Assembly (NCBI GenBank): GCA_032622095.1
Contig: CP136067.1
Location: 127,941,030 to 128,005,029, forward strand
DNA: 64,000 nucleotides
Source: Siphonodentalium dalli
Taxonomy: Eukaryota > Mollusca > Scaphopoda > Gadilida > Siphonodentaliidae
Reading direction: 5' to 3'
Shown here: positions 44,815-55,639 of the stretch, piece after piece
Position numbering within the stretch: the first letter of the stretch is position 1
Layout: each line of letters opens with the position of its first letter
The notes under the pieces: model-generated
Database searches by the model: none
The model's input: only the letters and a program-made list of their open reading frames with translations
What the model was told of the DNA's origin: nothing
Made by a program: the position numbers and the translations under genes

Positions 44815-46308
44815 ATCCTCTATAACTGTTTATTCAACATCACGTGCTGCAATCCATAAATGCGGTTCAGATTTCGATGTCAGGTTCAACATTATTATCA
44901 TATGGTTTGATAGCAGAAATACTCAGTTTGGAATGTTATACCATACAAGTTTTACGAGTTGCTCTTGCTCAAGAATGGATAAATTTATAAACCTGATTTT
45001 TGGCGCATTAGTTAGAATTATATTTTTGCACAAGAACACACCACAAATATCGAACTGGACATCAAAAGCAGAACCGGATTGTATCGATTGCATAAACATA
45101 AGAAGATGGTCACTGACCGACAATTGCTATTCTCTGGTGTGGTTTATAGGACTACCGTATGCAATGCCGACTTAAAAATAAAAATTCACATAAACATCGC
45201 ATGAAGCGGTCTATCCACAAACTCAGGTATTCGGTAATTCCAAATGTATGAACTATCACCATGATATCCCGGTATATCATTGTCAGGACTGTTTGTACAA
45301 AAGGTTGTTATTCTACGATGCATAATTTTGCTATATCATTGTACTCGGACTGTATTGCAATGTAATATATCAGTACATGTACCGGTATACTGGGTGCACA
45401 TTATATACATGTAGGCCTACTTTCACTTTAGTACATGTATGTGTCAAAAAGACTCATGTTGTTAAATTGAAAAAAAACATGTGTGAAAACAGAGAGAATA
45501 CATGTACATGTGCCGGTACTATATACCTCTTTGTGTGCTTTACTACCGGTACTATTCATGTACATGTACTACACTACAATAAGAGAAATTTTAATTGATT
45601 CTGCTGCCCTTGTGCCACAGGCCTCAAACACGCCAAACAAGTATCTGTAGCCAGGCCCACCAGTACCAGGCTACTAGTAAATGAAGTACTGAAAGTGTCA
45701 CATCATTAATCGAGCCCAATCTTAGTTATACTAGTCTCTTGTGTAGTTTGGGTTACTATTAATAAGATATTTAATGAATGTTTGGAATGTATGGTAGCAT
45801 TCTTACCTGGATCAACATATGCCATGCACAACGCTGGTCATCATATCATCACCGCTGTTGGCAGTAAACCGCTCATCGGGCTATAACAGTTAGAGTTTTC
45901 CATACCAGGGCTAATCTAATCAGTTAAAATTAGTCATTTTAGAGGAAATACCAACCAGTGGAAGACGTACAAAAAGTCATGTATATTCAGATATCAGTTT
46001 TCGAGAAAAAACCCATCTTAGTCGAGCGGACTTAGAATATCGGGGTAAACTTAAATTTCATTCAGCAACACTTTCACAGCAGAATATAAAAATAGTACAT
46101 TATAATCACTTACAGTACATGTACATGTAGCCCAAGTGCAGTGCTAGCCTATATTATATACTACCAAAACTTTTGGTCAGTTTCTCGATGACTGACACTT
46201 GTAAACGCTTGAACGGGTATATAGTACATGTACATGTACATGTGTACCGTATGTGAATTAAAGATCTTATTAGTGACACAACAGGAGGCTAGACATACAT
46301 TTGTAACT
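44815..46308. other. Intergenic, TACATGTA-rich, no gene seen
   Basis: Runs of ATGTACATGTAC-type sequence occur at 45373-45600, 46110-46130 and 46220-46245. No supported coding frame. Confidence 0.4.
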
Positions 46309-46309
46309 A

Positions 46310-46474
46310 CAGTAATGCTCTAATTAATCGACTCCTTAACCACAGCATAATTACGGGTATTAAACTCGGGGAGAGCTTTCCGATGAATGGCAACAAGCCA
46401 TATATCCGACTAAATCCTGAAAGTTACACATAATTCTGCTGTGGTTAAGGGGTCGATTTCTTAGGGCACTACTG
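46310..46474. mobile_element. TA-flanked foldback MITE, second copy
   Basis: It starts CAGTAATGCTC and ends GGGCACTACTG between TA at 46308-46309 and 46475-46476. It shares 'taattaatcgactccttaac', 'gagctttccgatgaatggca' and 'cgactaaatcctgaaa' with 44632-44811. Its left arm is shortened, so it is less palindromic. Confidence 0.75.
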
Positions 46475-46892
46475 TATCTGTTTTAGTGCACATCAAATGT
46501 ATTTGTTGTCTTTCCTCTTGTAATTTGTCTTTGGTTGTGTTCGCCATTTCGATGGACAACTACATGTACTGACATCAAATGACTGAAATGAGTCAAAATT
46601 TAGCAGTGCAGCCAATTATATAGATAAACAGAATTAAATAGCATCCAAATTCCAAATGAGCATAAATGATAAAACAAACTTTATTGAGCACTCTTTTAAT
46701 ACTAGTAATTACAGCTACAATGAAAGCACCTAATAAAAATTCTAAGTTTGGTAAAACTGTCTGTATACAAAGTTTATCTGGCCGTGATGAATAAAACCTA
46801 TAAATGGGATCATATACATGTATGTTAGATATCATTACATGATTATTTGAAAACACATATCCGTATGGAAAACAAACTATTTTACCACTGGC

Positions 46893-47016
46893 CAAGTGGT
46901 CCTGCTAATATGCTATGATGCTGGTGGTCCTGCTGAATTGCTATGATGCGGGTAGTGCAATTCATAGCAATTAAGCAGGACCCAACCGCATCATAGCACA
47001 TTAGCAGGAACACTTG
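46893..47016. mobile_element. 122-bp foldback MITE
   Basis: Inverted arms of about 50 bp: CAAGTGGTCCTGCTAATATG at the left and the near complement of it, '...attagcaggaacacttg', at the right, with an inner palindrome 'gaattgctatga / tcatagcaatt'. The right half recurs alone at 53799-53841. Confidence 0.7.
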
Positions 47017-47614
47017 AACAGGGTATATTTACAGTGTCAAATCGAATGGGCATCTTTTAACAATATTTTTGAACAATTTCCTAGAAGTGTTCGAAAATTG
47101 AGAACTGAATTTATATTATTTTTTATGAGGTTTCGATTGGAAATTTCTAACTTAGCTCATCAGGATTAACATTGTCGCACAGCTATATTCTCTTTCCCAA
47201 CACAGTCTATAGAACATACATGTAAAATTACAGCTATGCTTTAATTAATCAACTCGCCTTATATTACTCGGGTATTACTGCAGTATTCAGGCGTGTTCAT
47301 GCGATCAACCGCAGTCAGTTATACCGCCGCAGAATGTGGTCCACCTCACATTTGCAGTTAGGCTGTATTTTTCATGCGATGTTTATATGAATTTTGTTTT
47401 AAAGTTGACATTGTAATCACACCAGAATTTTTTTTTATTGTTTCAAAATGTCTAGATAGAATTCAGAATTGTTGTGGTAAAAACAATTAACTTGGTTATC
47501 ACAGTTAACACATATTACTGTGGTAAGATTACCAGCGGATACCGCATGTCAACAGGGACTGCATGCTCTAATTAATTATCAGGTTTAACATGTTTATACT
47601 GGATACAGTTCATT
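47017..47614. other. Intergenic, no gene seen
   Basis: Fragments of the TA-flanked MITE terminus ('gctttaattaatcaactc', 47239; 'tgctctaattaattatcagg', 47563) suggest decayed copies. Confidence 0.4.
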
Positions 47615-47618
47615 TTAA

Positions 47619-48554
47619 AGGTACTCAATCCGGTTCGATGATACCCATATAATCAGATTCCAACATCATACATTTGTATTTAGAAAGGCTGCTTCAGTTA
47701 CGTTATCAGAATTGATTAATTGCCCTAAAATAATGCTAACCACTGTCAACTAAAGTATACAATTGCCTGACATATGTTATTTATCAACATGTTGTTCTAC
47801 AAAATTTGGCCTTATTATCAACAGAAAGCCTCTTGATTTTAGAGTTATCCATCTTCAATTGAAATTTGGTCCGAGACCGTGGGCCACTATTAATTCTTGA
47901 TCGTGAAAAATAGTATATTTCAAAAATTGATATCTAATAACTCTGAGCTTTGATAGGTGGTGGGTTCCTCGACTCGTACCAAATATCTTTTACCCCCCAA
48001 GTCCAAATAAAGAGTAATGTGCGAGCATTAATTCAGGGGGCCCTTAATCAGATTATGCATCTTTAAATTCAAATACAGTTTAAAGATGCATAATCCGATT
48101 AAGTGCCCCTCATTTGCTATTTACATATACATGTATATGGAATCGGGGGGGGGGGGGTACAAATATTTTAATCAAGTCGAGGGACCCACCTATATGTATC
48201 AAAGCTCAGAGTTATTAGATATCAATTTTTGAAATTTTAATATTTATTACCATCGATACTTAATAGTGGCCCAGAAAAATTTGACGAGCCGACGGTCTCA
48301 GACCAAATTGCGGATGAAGATGGATAACTCTAAAATGAAGAGGCTTTGTGTTGATAATAAGGTCAAACTTCGTCGAACAGCATGTTGATAAATATAACGT
48401 ATCAGGCGATTTTATACTATACATGTAGTTGACAGTGGTTAGCATTATTTTTGGGCAATTAATCGATTCTGATATTACTGAAGCAGCATTTCTAAAAAAA
48501 ATGTTGTTGTTGGAATCTAATTATATGGGGACCATCGAATCTGATTGAGCACCT
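47619..48554. mobile_element. TTAA-flanked palindromic dimer of the MITE at 36 kb
   Basis: 936 bp between TTAA at 47615-47618 and TTAA at 48555-48558. Each arm (about 450 bp) resembles the 434-bp element at 36001-36434. The two arms are joined head to head near 48060-48110 through 'aagatgcataatc' sequences, so that the outer end AGGTACTCAATC is at both sides. The right arm has an extra G-run insertion near 48147-48158. It has no coding capacity. Confidence 0.8.
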
Positions 48555-48588
48555 TTAATAGTTAGCTATATGAGTTATATACACATAA

Positions 48589-48982
48589 GGCGACACCAAT
48601 TTTTAAGTCCGGTTTACGAACACCTCCTACAACTTTTTTTCCATTTCATGAATTTTTTTTTTACTTGTTTGTCCCAATTATTTTTACACGCGTACTGATT
48701 TTCATGTGCTGTCGCATCCGGTTCTGCTTATGATCATTTGCAGATCCATATTTTCATGTATTTCATGACAAGAAATGTCTTGTTTGGTTCAGAATTTCAT
48801 TCGAAAAGTTTTTTTTCACAATTTTTGTAAAATTTATGTAAAATTTCAAGATTTACTTGATATAAATTGGGGGGGGGGGGACAATTTTTTTTATATTAAT
48901 TTTTTTCCCCTCCTGCATCTACTTTTTTTCTCCCCACATCAGCCAACATGTTCGTAAACCAGACTTAAAAATTGGTGTCGCC
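48589..48982. mobile_element. PIF-like MITE, copy B
   Basis: 394 bp with terminal inverted repeats of about 33 bp, starting GGCGACACCAATTTTTAAGT, between TAA at 48586-48588 and TAA at 48983-48985. A 3-bp TAA/TTA duplication is typical of PIF/Harbinger. Copy A at 39440-39802 is inverted relative to it. Confidence 0.8.
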
Positions 48983-49004
48983 TAATAGACATTTAAACTT
49001 TGAA

Positions 49005-49215
49005 AATTGTAGGTTTCCGGATGATAACTTCAGTTTGTGTGATCATATCTGAACCAAATGTGGTATGTAAGTTTATCAGACCAAAATACAGGTCAAGTTC
49101 GAATATAGGTGTGCTCCGCTCATTTTTGCGAGAGTTATGGCCCTTTTTCGACTTAGAATCGTGTTAATTTCTGGTTTCCGCATCATAATTTTAGTTTGTG
49201 TGATCAAATCTGAAT
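49005..49215 (-). repeat. Inverted diverged copy of the 'ggccataactc' repeat
   Basis: It contains 'gagttatggcccttttt' at 49131-49147 and 'aatttggtatg' type phrases matching the complement of 30520-30830. Confidence 0.5.
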
Positions 49216-49219
49216 CAAA

Positions 49220-50575
49220 TTTGGTATGATAGTTTATTATCCACCATTTCATGGGACACTGGTTGGATTGTTCTGAAATGTAGTATCGGATTTAGGGGAC
49301 CTTGATATATTTTTCAGACAAGCTGATGCCCCAAAGAAGCCACCTTTTCTCACATTTGCTGAAATAGTATCCAAAACATCAACATATCAAGAGCCATTAG
49401 ACTGAATTAGATAAAAATATATCACTTGGGTCTGTTTAAGCTGGAAAATACTCAAAATTTGTATAATTTTCTGCTATTATATCTGCATACTAGCCTTTTT
49501 GCTGAATCGTGAATGCCGGTTATATTGCCGAGTGAAATCCTAGTACCAGATAACATTGGGTATGTACATGTATATAGCATACCACCTGAAAATGGCTTGA
49601 ATATCACATACCAAAGTGGGGTGGGGGTGTGTGTGACACCCTCCTTGATCATAGTCTGTATTCTACAGGGTATGTTAACTGTTTCGAGTTGGTGCAATTA
49701 ATGCGATTGTTTAATCTCTACCATCTGAAATCTATTTATAGCATATTTTGCTATCTGATCAATATTGCTACTTAGTACTGATATAAAACAGGATAAAGAT
49801 GGTGTGTCTCTTTCCCGAATGTTCTGTTTACATGTACATTTGGGGGTTTATGAGTCAAATAATATCAGACAACATGTTCTTCTAACACTAAGAAATAATA
49901 TGTTCTTATGAACCAGGACAAAATATGACTATTTCTGGAGCATTACAGCACATTATTACAAATCTATATTTGTAAGCAGTAAGATAATGACAGGAAACAT
50001 GTCCTCAGACTAAGAAATAATTTTTTGGTGTGTATTTCACACCACAGCTCATGTGTATACTCACATTAGTTTATGTCATTCAAAGGGAGAAACCCATTTA
50101 GAAAGTTTAAATGAGACAAAACTACCTCACTGTAGATGTAGTTGCAAGGTACAACATGTACATGTATTCTGGTAAATGACATTGGAACTAAAATAATGAT
50201 TTTTGTGTCCACCGGTATGTCATGTACCGGTACTAGTATACATTGCAACTACATGTACATGTAACTTGCCTAACATACCATATACATGTATGAAGAGGGA
50301 CTTTGCAAGTGTTTTTTAATCAAAATTTTAACCCAACTCTTGTTGTCAGTAAGTTTTAACCCATGCAGTTTAATGAGTTTATATATTTATATATTACATG
50401 TGTTTCTATACATGTATTTTATCTTTAGTTAGTTTGTTGTCCTTGAATAAACTTGTATTGCTGCACAATCAGTTTCCTTAATGTTCTATTATACTAAAAC
50501 AACTCCATTGATAACAATACCCCTGCATCCCATCAAAATCTACTTCATTGCCATCCTCATCATTTCACTTTGGTA
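49220..50575. other. Intergenic, no gene seen
   Basis: No supported coding frame. Several TACATGTA motifs (49563, 49832, 50157, 50261, 50284) and a 'gtgtgtgtgac' phrase. No element boundaries were identified. Confidence 0.35.
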
Positions 50576-50579
50576 TCCC

Positions 50580-51416
50580 CACCCAGGTGTACCTTGGTGT
50601 TATTCACCCAGGTGTTCCTTGGTGTTTCCTACCCATGTGTACCTTGGTGTTTTCTTACCCATGTGTACCTTGGTATTTTCTTACCCAGGTGTACCTTGGT
50701 GTTTTCTTACCCAGGTGTACCTTGGTGTTTTCCTGCCCAGGTGTACCTTGGTGTTTCCTTACCTGGGTGTATCTTGGGGTTTTCTAACCCAGGTGCATCT
50801 CAATGGGAAATCCACCTGGGTAAGAAAACACCAAGGTACACCGGCGTAAAAAAAACACCAAGGTATACCTGGGTTGGAAACATCAAGGTACACCTGGGTG
50901 GGGAACACCCAGGTAGGAAACACCAGGGTACACCTGGGTGAATAACACCAAGGTACACCTGGTGGGAAACACCCAGGTAGAAAACACCAGGGTACACCTG
51001 GGTGAATAACACCAAGGTACACATGGGTGGGAAACACCCAGGTAGGAAACACCAGGGTACACCTGGGTGAATAACACCAAGGTAACCTGGATGGGAAACA
51101 CCCAGGTAGGAAACACCAGGGTACACCTGGGTAAATAACACCATGGTACACCTGGGTGGGGAAACACCCAGGTAGGAAACACCAGGGTAGACCTGGGTGG
51201 GAAACACCCAGGTAGGGTACACCTGGGTGTGGTCACCTGGGTAATTACACCCAGGTTTACCCATACCAGGGTTTTTATCCAGTTTCAGGTGGGTATTTCA
51301 TGGTAAAACCCAGGTTTCGCGGGGTCTTAATGGTTGGTGGATGTCTTGGTAGATAGATTTTTACCTGGGTTTCGGCCCAAAAAACCTGGGTGGATTTACC
51401 CAGGTACATTTTTATA
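50580..51416. repeat. CCCAGGT-type satellite array, copy 2, internally inverted
   Basis: The left part (50580-50800) is about eight units of roughly 26 bp of the form CCCAGGTGTACCTTGGTGTT. From about 50810 the orientation flips, and units of 63-66 bp carry the complement (ACACCTGGGTG, AATAACACCAAGGT, GGAAACACCAGGGT) repeated about four times to 51260, followed by looser units. The right edge 'aggtacatttttatatgggg' (51400-51420) is the complement of the left edge at 31205. Frames stay open across it on both strands because periods are near multiples of 3; I do not regard them as genes. Confidence 0.85.
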
Positions 51417-51420
51417 TGGG

Positions 51421-51838
51421 GCTCCCCACCCTCTCCGCACGTGTACACGATTATTGACCTATATATTGTTTTCATTTGCACTATTATCTATATGTATATA
51501 TTGATGCGTATTCATAACTATACTTTGTTATACCGGACACGTCCGGCGTGTCTGGAGAGAAATTTAGAATTTTAACGAGCGGCTGCAATATATCGATATA
51601 TCTTTCCAGACACGTATTTGATGTTTCAGGCATTCAAACAAAAACTGTAGGTGTTATTTTATATTTTATGTGGCTTACAGTTTCTAAATTATGCAGCATT
51701 TTCACGTTTAATAGCATAACACATTAAACAATACACGGAAAGCAACACCTGCATGGTTGACCTAAATATATGACACCGTTCAGCTGATATGATAGGTAGC
51801 AAACCGTATTCAAGTCATGACGTCTTGGCGTCATTCGT
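51421..51838. other. Intergenic, no gene seen
   Basis: Nothing recognised apart from a small palindrome 'ggacacgtccggcgtgtc' near 51534-51551. Confidence 0.35.
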
Positions 51839-51941
51839 CAAGCTACAGTGAAATAACAAAAATTTACAATGGAATAACAAAATAGTGGTATTCAGGATGT
51901 GCCTGACCTGAAATAACAAAATCGTTTTTCACTGTAGCTTG
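51839..51941. mobile_element. 103-bp MITE with AAATAACAAAA units
   Basis: Exact terminal inverted repeats CAAGCTACAGTGAAA (51839) and TTTCACTGTAGCTTG (to 51941). The phrase 'aataacaaaa' occurs three times inside. No clear target duplication. Confidence 0.65.
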
Positions 51942-52217
51942 GGGCGAGCCTCGCCCAATAGATGCTCAAACCCCCCTCGCGGACATAAACAGTTTAAGCG
52001 ACGACGATAGCTACATATTATTCTATATTAGGCGTCCCGCCTAAAATGGCATGAATTCCGCGGGGAGGGGTGAGACACCCTCGCGGTTTGCACATGCTGT
52101 GATTTTGACTCAACCGAGAATCAAGTTGAAAAGAATGGCTCCTAGCACCACCCAGTATGACATGAAGGTAGTTGTGCTTGACATAGAAGACATCGTAGAA
52201 GACAACGTATATATATA
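51942..52217. other. Intergenic, no gene seen
   Basis: It is GC-richer around 51950-52090 ('gcgaggctcgccc'-like), with no supported frame. Confidence 0.35.
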
Positions 52218-52601
52218 TCTCCTATATATTTTGAAGACCTCTGTCTGTCTGTCTGTCTGTATGTATGTATGTCATTGATACAAATCTACGATACTCGACC
52301 GATCGGGACGAAACTTGGTACGTGTGTGTAGTTTGACCAGACGGTCGTCAACGTCGTATTGGCGAGCCCGTGCGGCGCCCGCTTCGCGCATGCGCAGACG
52401 AGATCTCGGAAACGGGTGGAGCTATCGACTTGAAATTTGCTATGTGAATGTATCTTGCCCCGGATACGAATTTTATCGGGTCGCCGAGCCCGTGCGACAC
52501 CAGCTTCGCACATGCGCAGAACAGATCTCGGAAACGGGTAGAGCTATCGACTTGAAATTTGGTTTTTGAAATGCCCGGACAACGTCGGGCTCATCGGCTA
52601 G
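52218..52601 (+). mobile_element. Helitron-like non-autonomous element 1
   Basis: It begins TCTCCTATATAT directly after an A and ends with a GCCCG/CGGGC hairpin (52573-52590), 7 bp, then CTAG (52598-52601) followed by T. TC...CTRR with a 3' hairpin and insertion between A and T is the Helitron signature. The interior has a (CTGT)n/(ATGT)n run (52241-52272) and two units of about 124 bp containing 'catgcgcag...agatctcgg'. No Rep/helicase coding is present. Confidence 0.75.
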
Positions 52602-53653
52602 TCTAATATATATTTTGGAACTTCTGTCTGTTTGTTTGTTGTTTGTTTGTTAGCTATGGCCGGGAAAACTGCAGGGCGGATTTAGCCCAAACTTCCTATC
52701 TAAGGGTAAAATCCAAGATGGAATGTCATCGCACCGCTTCTGAGAACGTCAGAGCACCCATTCTCCAATCCACCGCCACCGCAATGGGTAGTTCATGGGT
52801 TAATCGCGTGATAGTTAAAGAGCGTTCGTATCCGCAGTGTCGTTGATAAAGAGCGCTTAGACAGTGTTAAACCGTTACATAGGAAATATGCATGCATTTC
52901 CATTGCATAGAACTCGCTTCTACGAATCTTCCTAAGGCTGGAAAAATTGTTAATAAATGCGTTTATGTCTCTTCGATAATTGCCTAATACAATTAAAGCG
53001 TGGAGTCTGTCCATTTTCCCACGAAAACTCGAATTCTACGACCACCGGGTTCGAGATATGTTATTATTTCCGACATCGTCATTTTTGTCACTCGAAATCA
53101 CTTCGGCGTCAATTCATCCCTTGCGAGGCCTTCTAAAATTATGTCTTAACTTCCCAGTTATGCCCCAGTGTGTGGACTACGAGGAGAGATTTATTGCAAG
53201 TCATACGATATGTTTTATTGCCCGGGAACAATACGTATTAATTGATTCCATCGATCGTCTTATGTTTCTGTTTTCGACGCATCGCGTAAAAATGTACTTG
53301 CACTAAATCGTACCTCTTGACTCATCGCCGAGAGGCTTTATCTGTGTGCAATCATAAGGGTGCTGCTTTGTTTTGGACGGGTCAAAACCGTCAAATCGTT
53401 ACCTCGACCTTCAAAATGCCGGGGACTGTTTTCGACGGGTCAAATCGTGATCCCGACCAGACGTTGACTTTCAAAATGATCAATTCAAGGTCAAATCGGG
53501 TAAAGCGGACGGATTTCGACGAAATTTTACACCTAGGGCTACTTTTGTCCGGGGAGTGTTTTGGACGGGTCAAATAGTTACCCCGACCTGACATTGACCT
53601 TCAAAATGGTCAATTTAAGGTCAAAGCCCGGACGAAGTTGGGTCACCTGCTAG
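52602..53653 (+). mobile_element. Helitron-like non-autonomous element 2, abutting element 1
   Basis: It begins TCTAATATATATTTTGGAAC at the base right after the CTAG of element 1. The start resembles the element 1 start, with the same 'ctgtctg' phrase following. It ends with a hairpin GCCCGG (53626) / TTGGGT (53638), which pairs with G-T wobbles, then CTAG at 53650-53653 followed by T. The 3' part has the 'gatttcgacgaaa' and 'ggggagtg' units also seen at 2539-2780. Open frames inside have no Helitron helicase features. Confidence 0.7.
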
Positions 53654-53798
53654 TATATATATTGTTGAATGTTTGATACACATAATGGTTTTTTACAAGA
53701 TATGTTCATATTAACACCGCGGAAATGACTACTTTAGAAAACATAACGGTGCTTTTTCTTAACAACATCAGTTTGCCATAACATCATCACAACACTTC

Positions 53799-53841
53799 AG
53801 CAGGACCCATCAGCGTCATAGCACATTAGCAGGAACACTTG
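53799..53841. repeat. Half copy of the 122-bp foldback MITE
   Basis: 'agcaggaccca', 'catagcacattagcaggaac' and 'acttg' match the right half of 46893-47016. Confidence 0.6.
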
Positions 53842-53844
53842 TCC

Positions 53845-54480
53845 AAGGGTGGTAGTGGTGTCACCGCACCGGCATGAGTTGGCCACCCGGTGGAATATTG
53901 AGTCTCCCGCGGCAGTGGCTTATCCAAGTGCCTTGTTCGGATTAAGGGATGTGTGGCTGAAGACTTTCGCGCAAAGTTCTGACCCTTGAGCAAGGTCACT
54001 CGTACTGTGACGGCTTCGTCGTACGAGGGGTCAGTACTATCACTTCTCTTACACGTGTAATTGTGTAATTGAGTGACTGACATCGTGGTCAATGCCATGA
54101 ACACTGGGAATCTAACAGTGACTATGCGTAATTTATCAGTACAGGCCAAATCGAGTACTATGAACTCTGTTTGTTAGGAATGTTCAATGTTAGTTTAAAC
54201 AGTATTTATTCCATGTAATTTCATTATACATGTACATGTATTACAGTTACAAATATAGGATGTTCAATGTTGCACATCGCTTATCGGGTGACGGGGAATC
54301 ACTGTATAATTATGCGACTGGATATGATTACTTCGTTTCTTCATGTAATGAAAACTTCGGATTGCACAAGGGTATTTTAATGTTTTCGACCTGTTGTCCG
54401 AGGATTATCTATTTTTTACCTTAAGTGACCAAGTTGATAAAATATGTCTATAAATGAGAAAAATAGAACTCAAACCATGG
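53845..54480. other. Intergenic, no gene seen
   Basis: The phrase GTTAGTTTAAACAGTATTTA at 54191 also occurs, on -, at the truncated RT edge near 17268. It may mark one end of a repeat family. No supported gene. Confidence 0.4.
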
Positions 54481-54489
54481 ACCTGATAG

Positions 54490-54840
54490 ATGTCGACCCA
54501 CTCCAACTTTGGTTGAATTTGTTAACTGTTGAAAATTTTGACCCGACATAACATTATTTGGAAATTTTACACAACATATTATGTTGAATCTGTTCTCTAT
54601 TTTCCAGCCATGCAGTGATTAGTCAGGAATTGTTTTGTTTTTAGATGGACATTTCCAACAGTTTAAAAGCTTTATAGTTATGGGAAAGTTCCTACCAATG
54701 CAAGATGGGGTGCAAATGGAATTCTGCATACCTAGGAGTTTGTTCTGATTGAAGGGGAAGCACCCGCTGCAGTTGGAAGTTTAATGTGAACCCTACCCCC
54801 ACGGGAACCATCTAGCCAATTACCCGAGTGTCATGTATAT
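54490..54840. repeat. Second copy of the 'ttggaaattt' repeat
   Basis: Phrases 'ccaactttggttgaa', 'tttggaaattttacac' and 'tggacatttcc' parallel 27810-28090 in the same order. Confidence 0.45.
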
Positions 54841-55477
54841 TAAAGGTCTTTAAAATCGTGGATTGGATTGTGTGTGTTTTTGTTTTTGCCTATAAACAAA
54901 ATCAATAGGTATAAAGTTTTAATATTTTACGTCATTGTCCTTTTGGCGTGACCCCTTGCCCCATAACCCATCCTATTTCTTATTGAAAAATAAAAACAAT
55001 TCCGTTTCCCAACCGCTATCTCTGTATTTGCTATCAAATTGAGCCTATAGTATTGTTACCGTTTGCTTTAGATACATGTTCATGTAATTGAAAAAAAAAG
55101 ACAGAATGACCGTCGTAAAAAAACAGACTGATGAATATATGTCTATATGAGGAGAGGGCAAATCAATAATTTAAATACAATTTCTTTGACAAGGGATACG
55201 TGTTACTTTTTTAGGAGGAGGAGAACAGAACTATATTTCCTAATACACTATATACATTATAACGCATATACGTCGATATATGTATCTCAATCTAATATAA
55301 TCTGTAATATCACTATATGATGACCAGAATAAAATTGTAGTGAATTTAATTGAATTGCAGGTAAAATTCAGCGCGCATTATAGACTTCGCATTTGTCGAC
55401 AACTGGGGTAATAATGTACCTGCTGGTGCGCTTAGGATTAATAGGAAATCATATACAACTATAAATTATGTTTATTT
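54841..55477. other. Intergenic, no gene seen
   Basis: Nothing recognised on either strand. Confidence 0.35.
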
Positions 55478-55634
55478 AAGAAATAAATACACATTGTATA
55501 GATATGTGTACATATGGCAAAGTTGTTCCACAAATAAACTGATTGTATGACGACACGAAGTGGAGTCCTACAATCAGTGTCTTTGTGGAACAACTTGACC
55601 ATACACACCGATACACCGTGTGTTTATTTCTTGT
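55478..55634. mobile_element. Palindromic element with GACGACACGAAGTGGAGTC centre
   Basis: Arms of about 70 bp: 'aagaaataaatacacattgt' at the left and its near complement ending '...tttatttctt' at the right, with 'aagttgttccacaaa' and 'tttgtggaacaactt' perfectly complementary. The centre is the purine-rich GACGAC...GAGTC motif also found at 9973-9997. Confidence 0.7.
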
Positions 55635-55639
55635 ACAAT

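Noticed and set aside
50481-51264. Several overlapping frames of 80-155 codons with repeated Val-Pro-Trp-Cys and Pro-Gly-Val words
   Set aside because: They are translations of the CCCAGGT satellite, open in several frames on both strands because the unit is stop-poor and near a multiple of three. No start context, domain or non-repeat part.
52051-53594. Frames of 65-110 codons across the Helitron-like pair
   Set aside because: No Rep, helicase or other recognisable domain; the frames cross repeat units.
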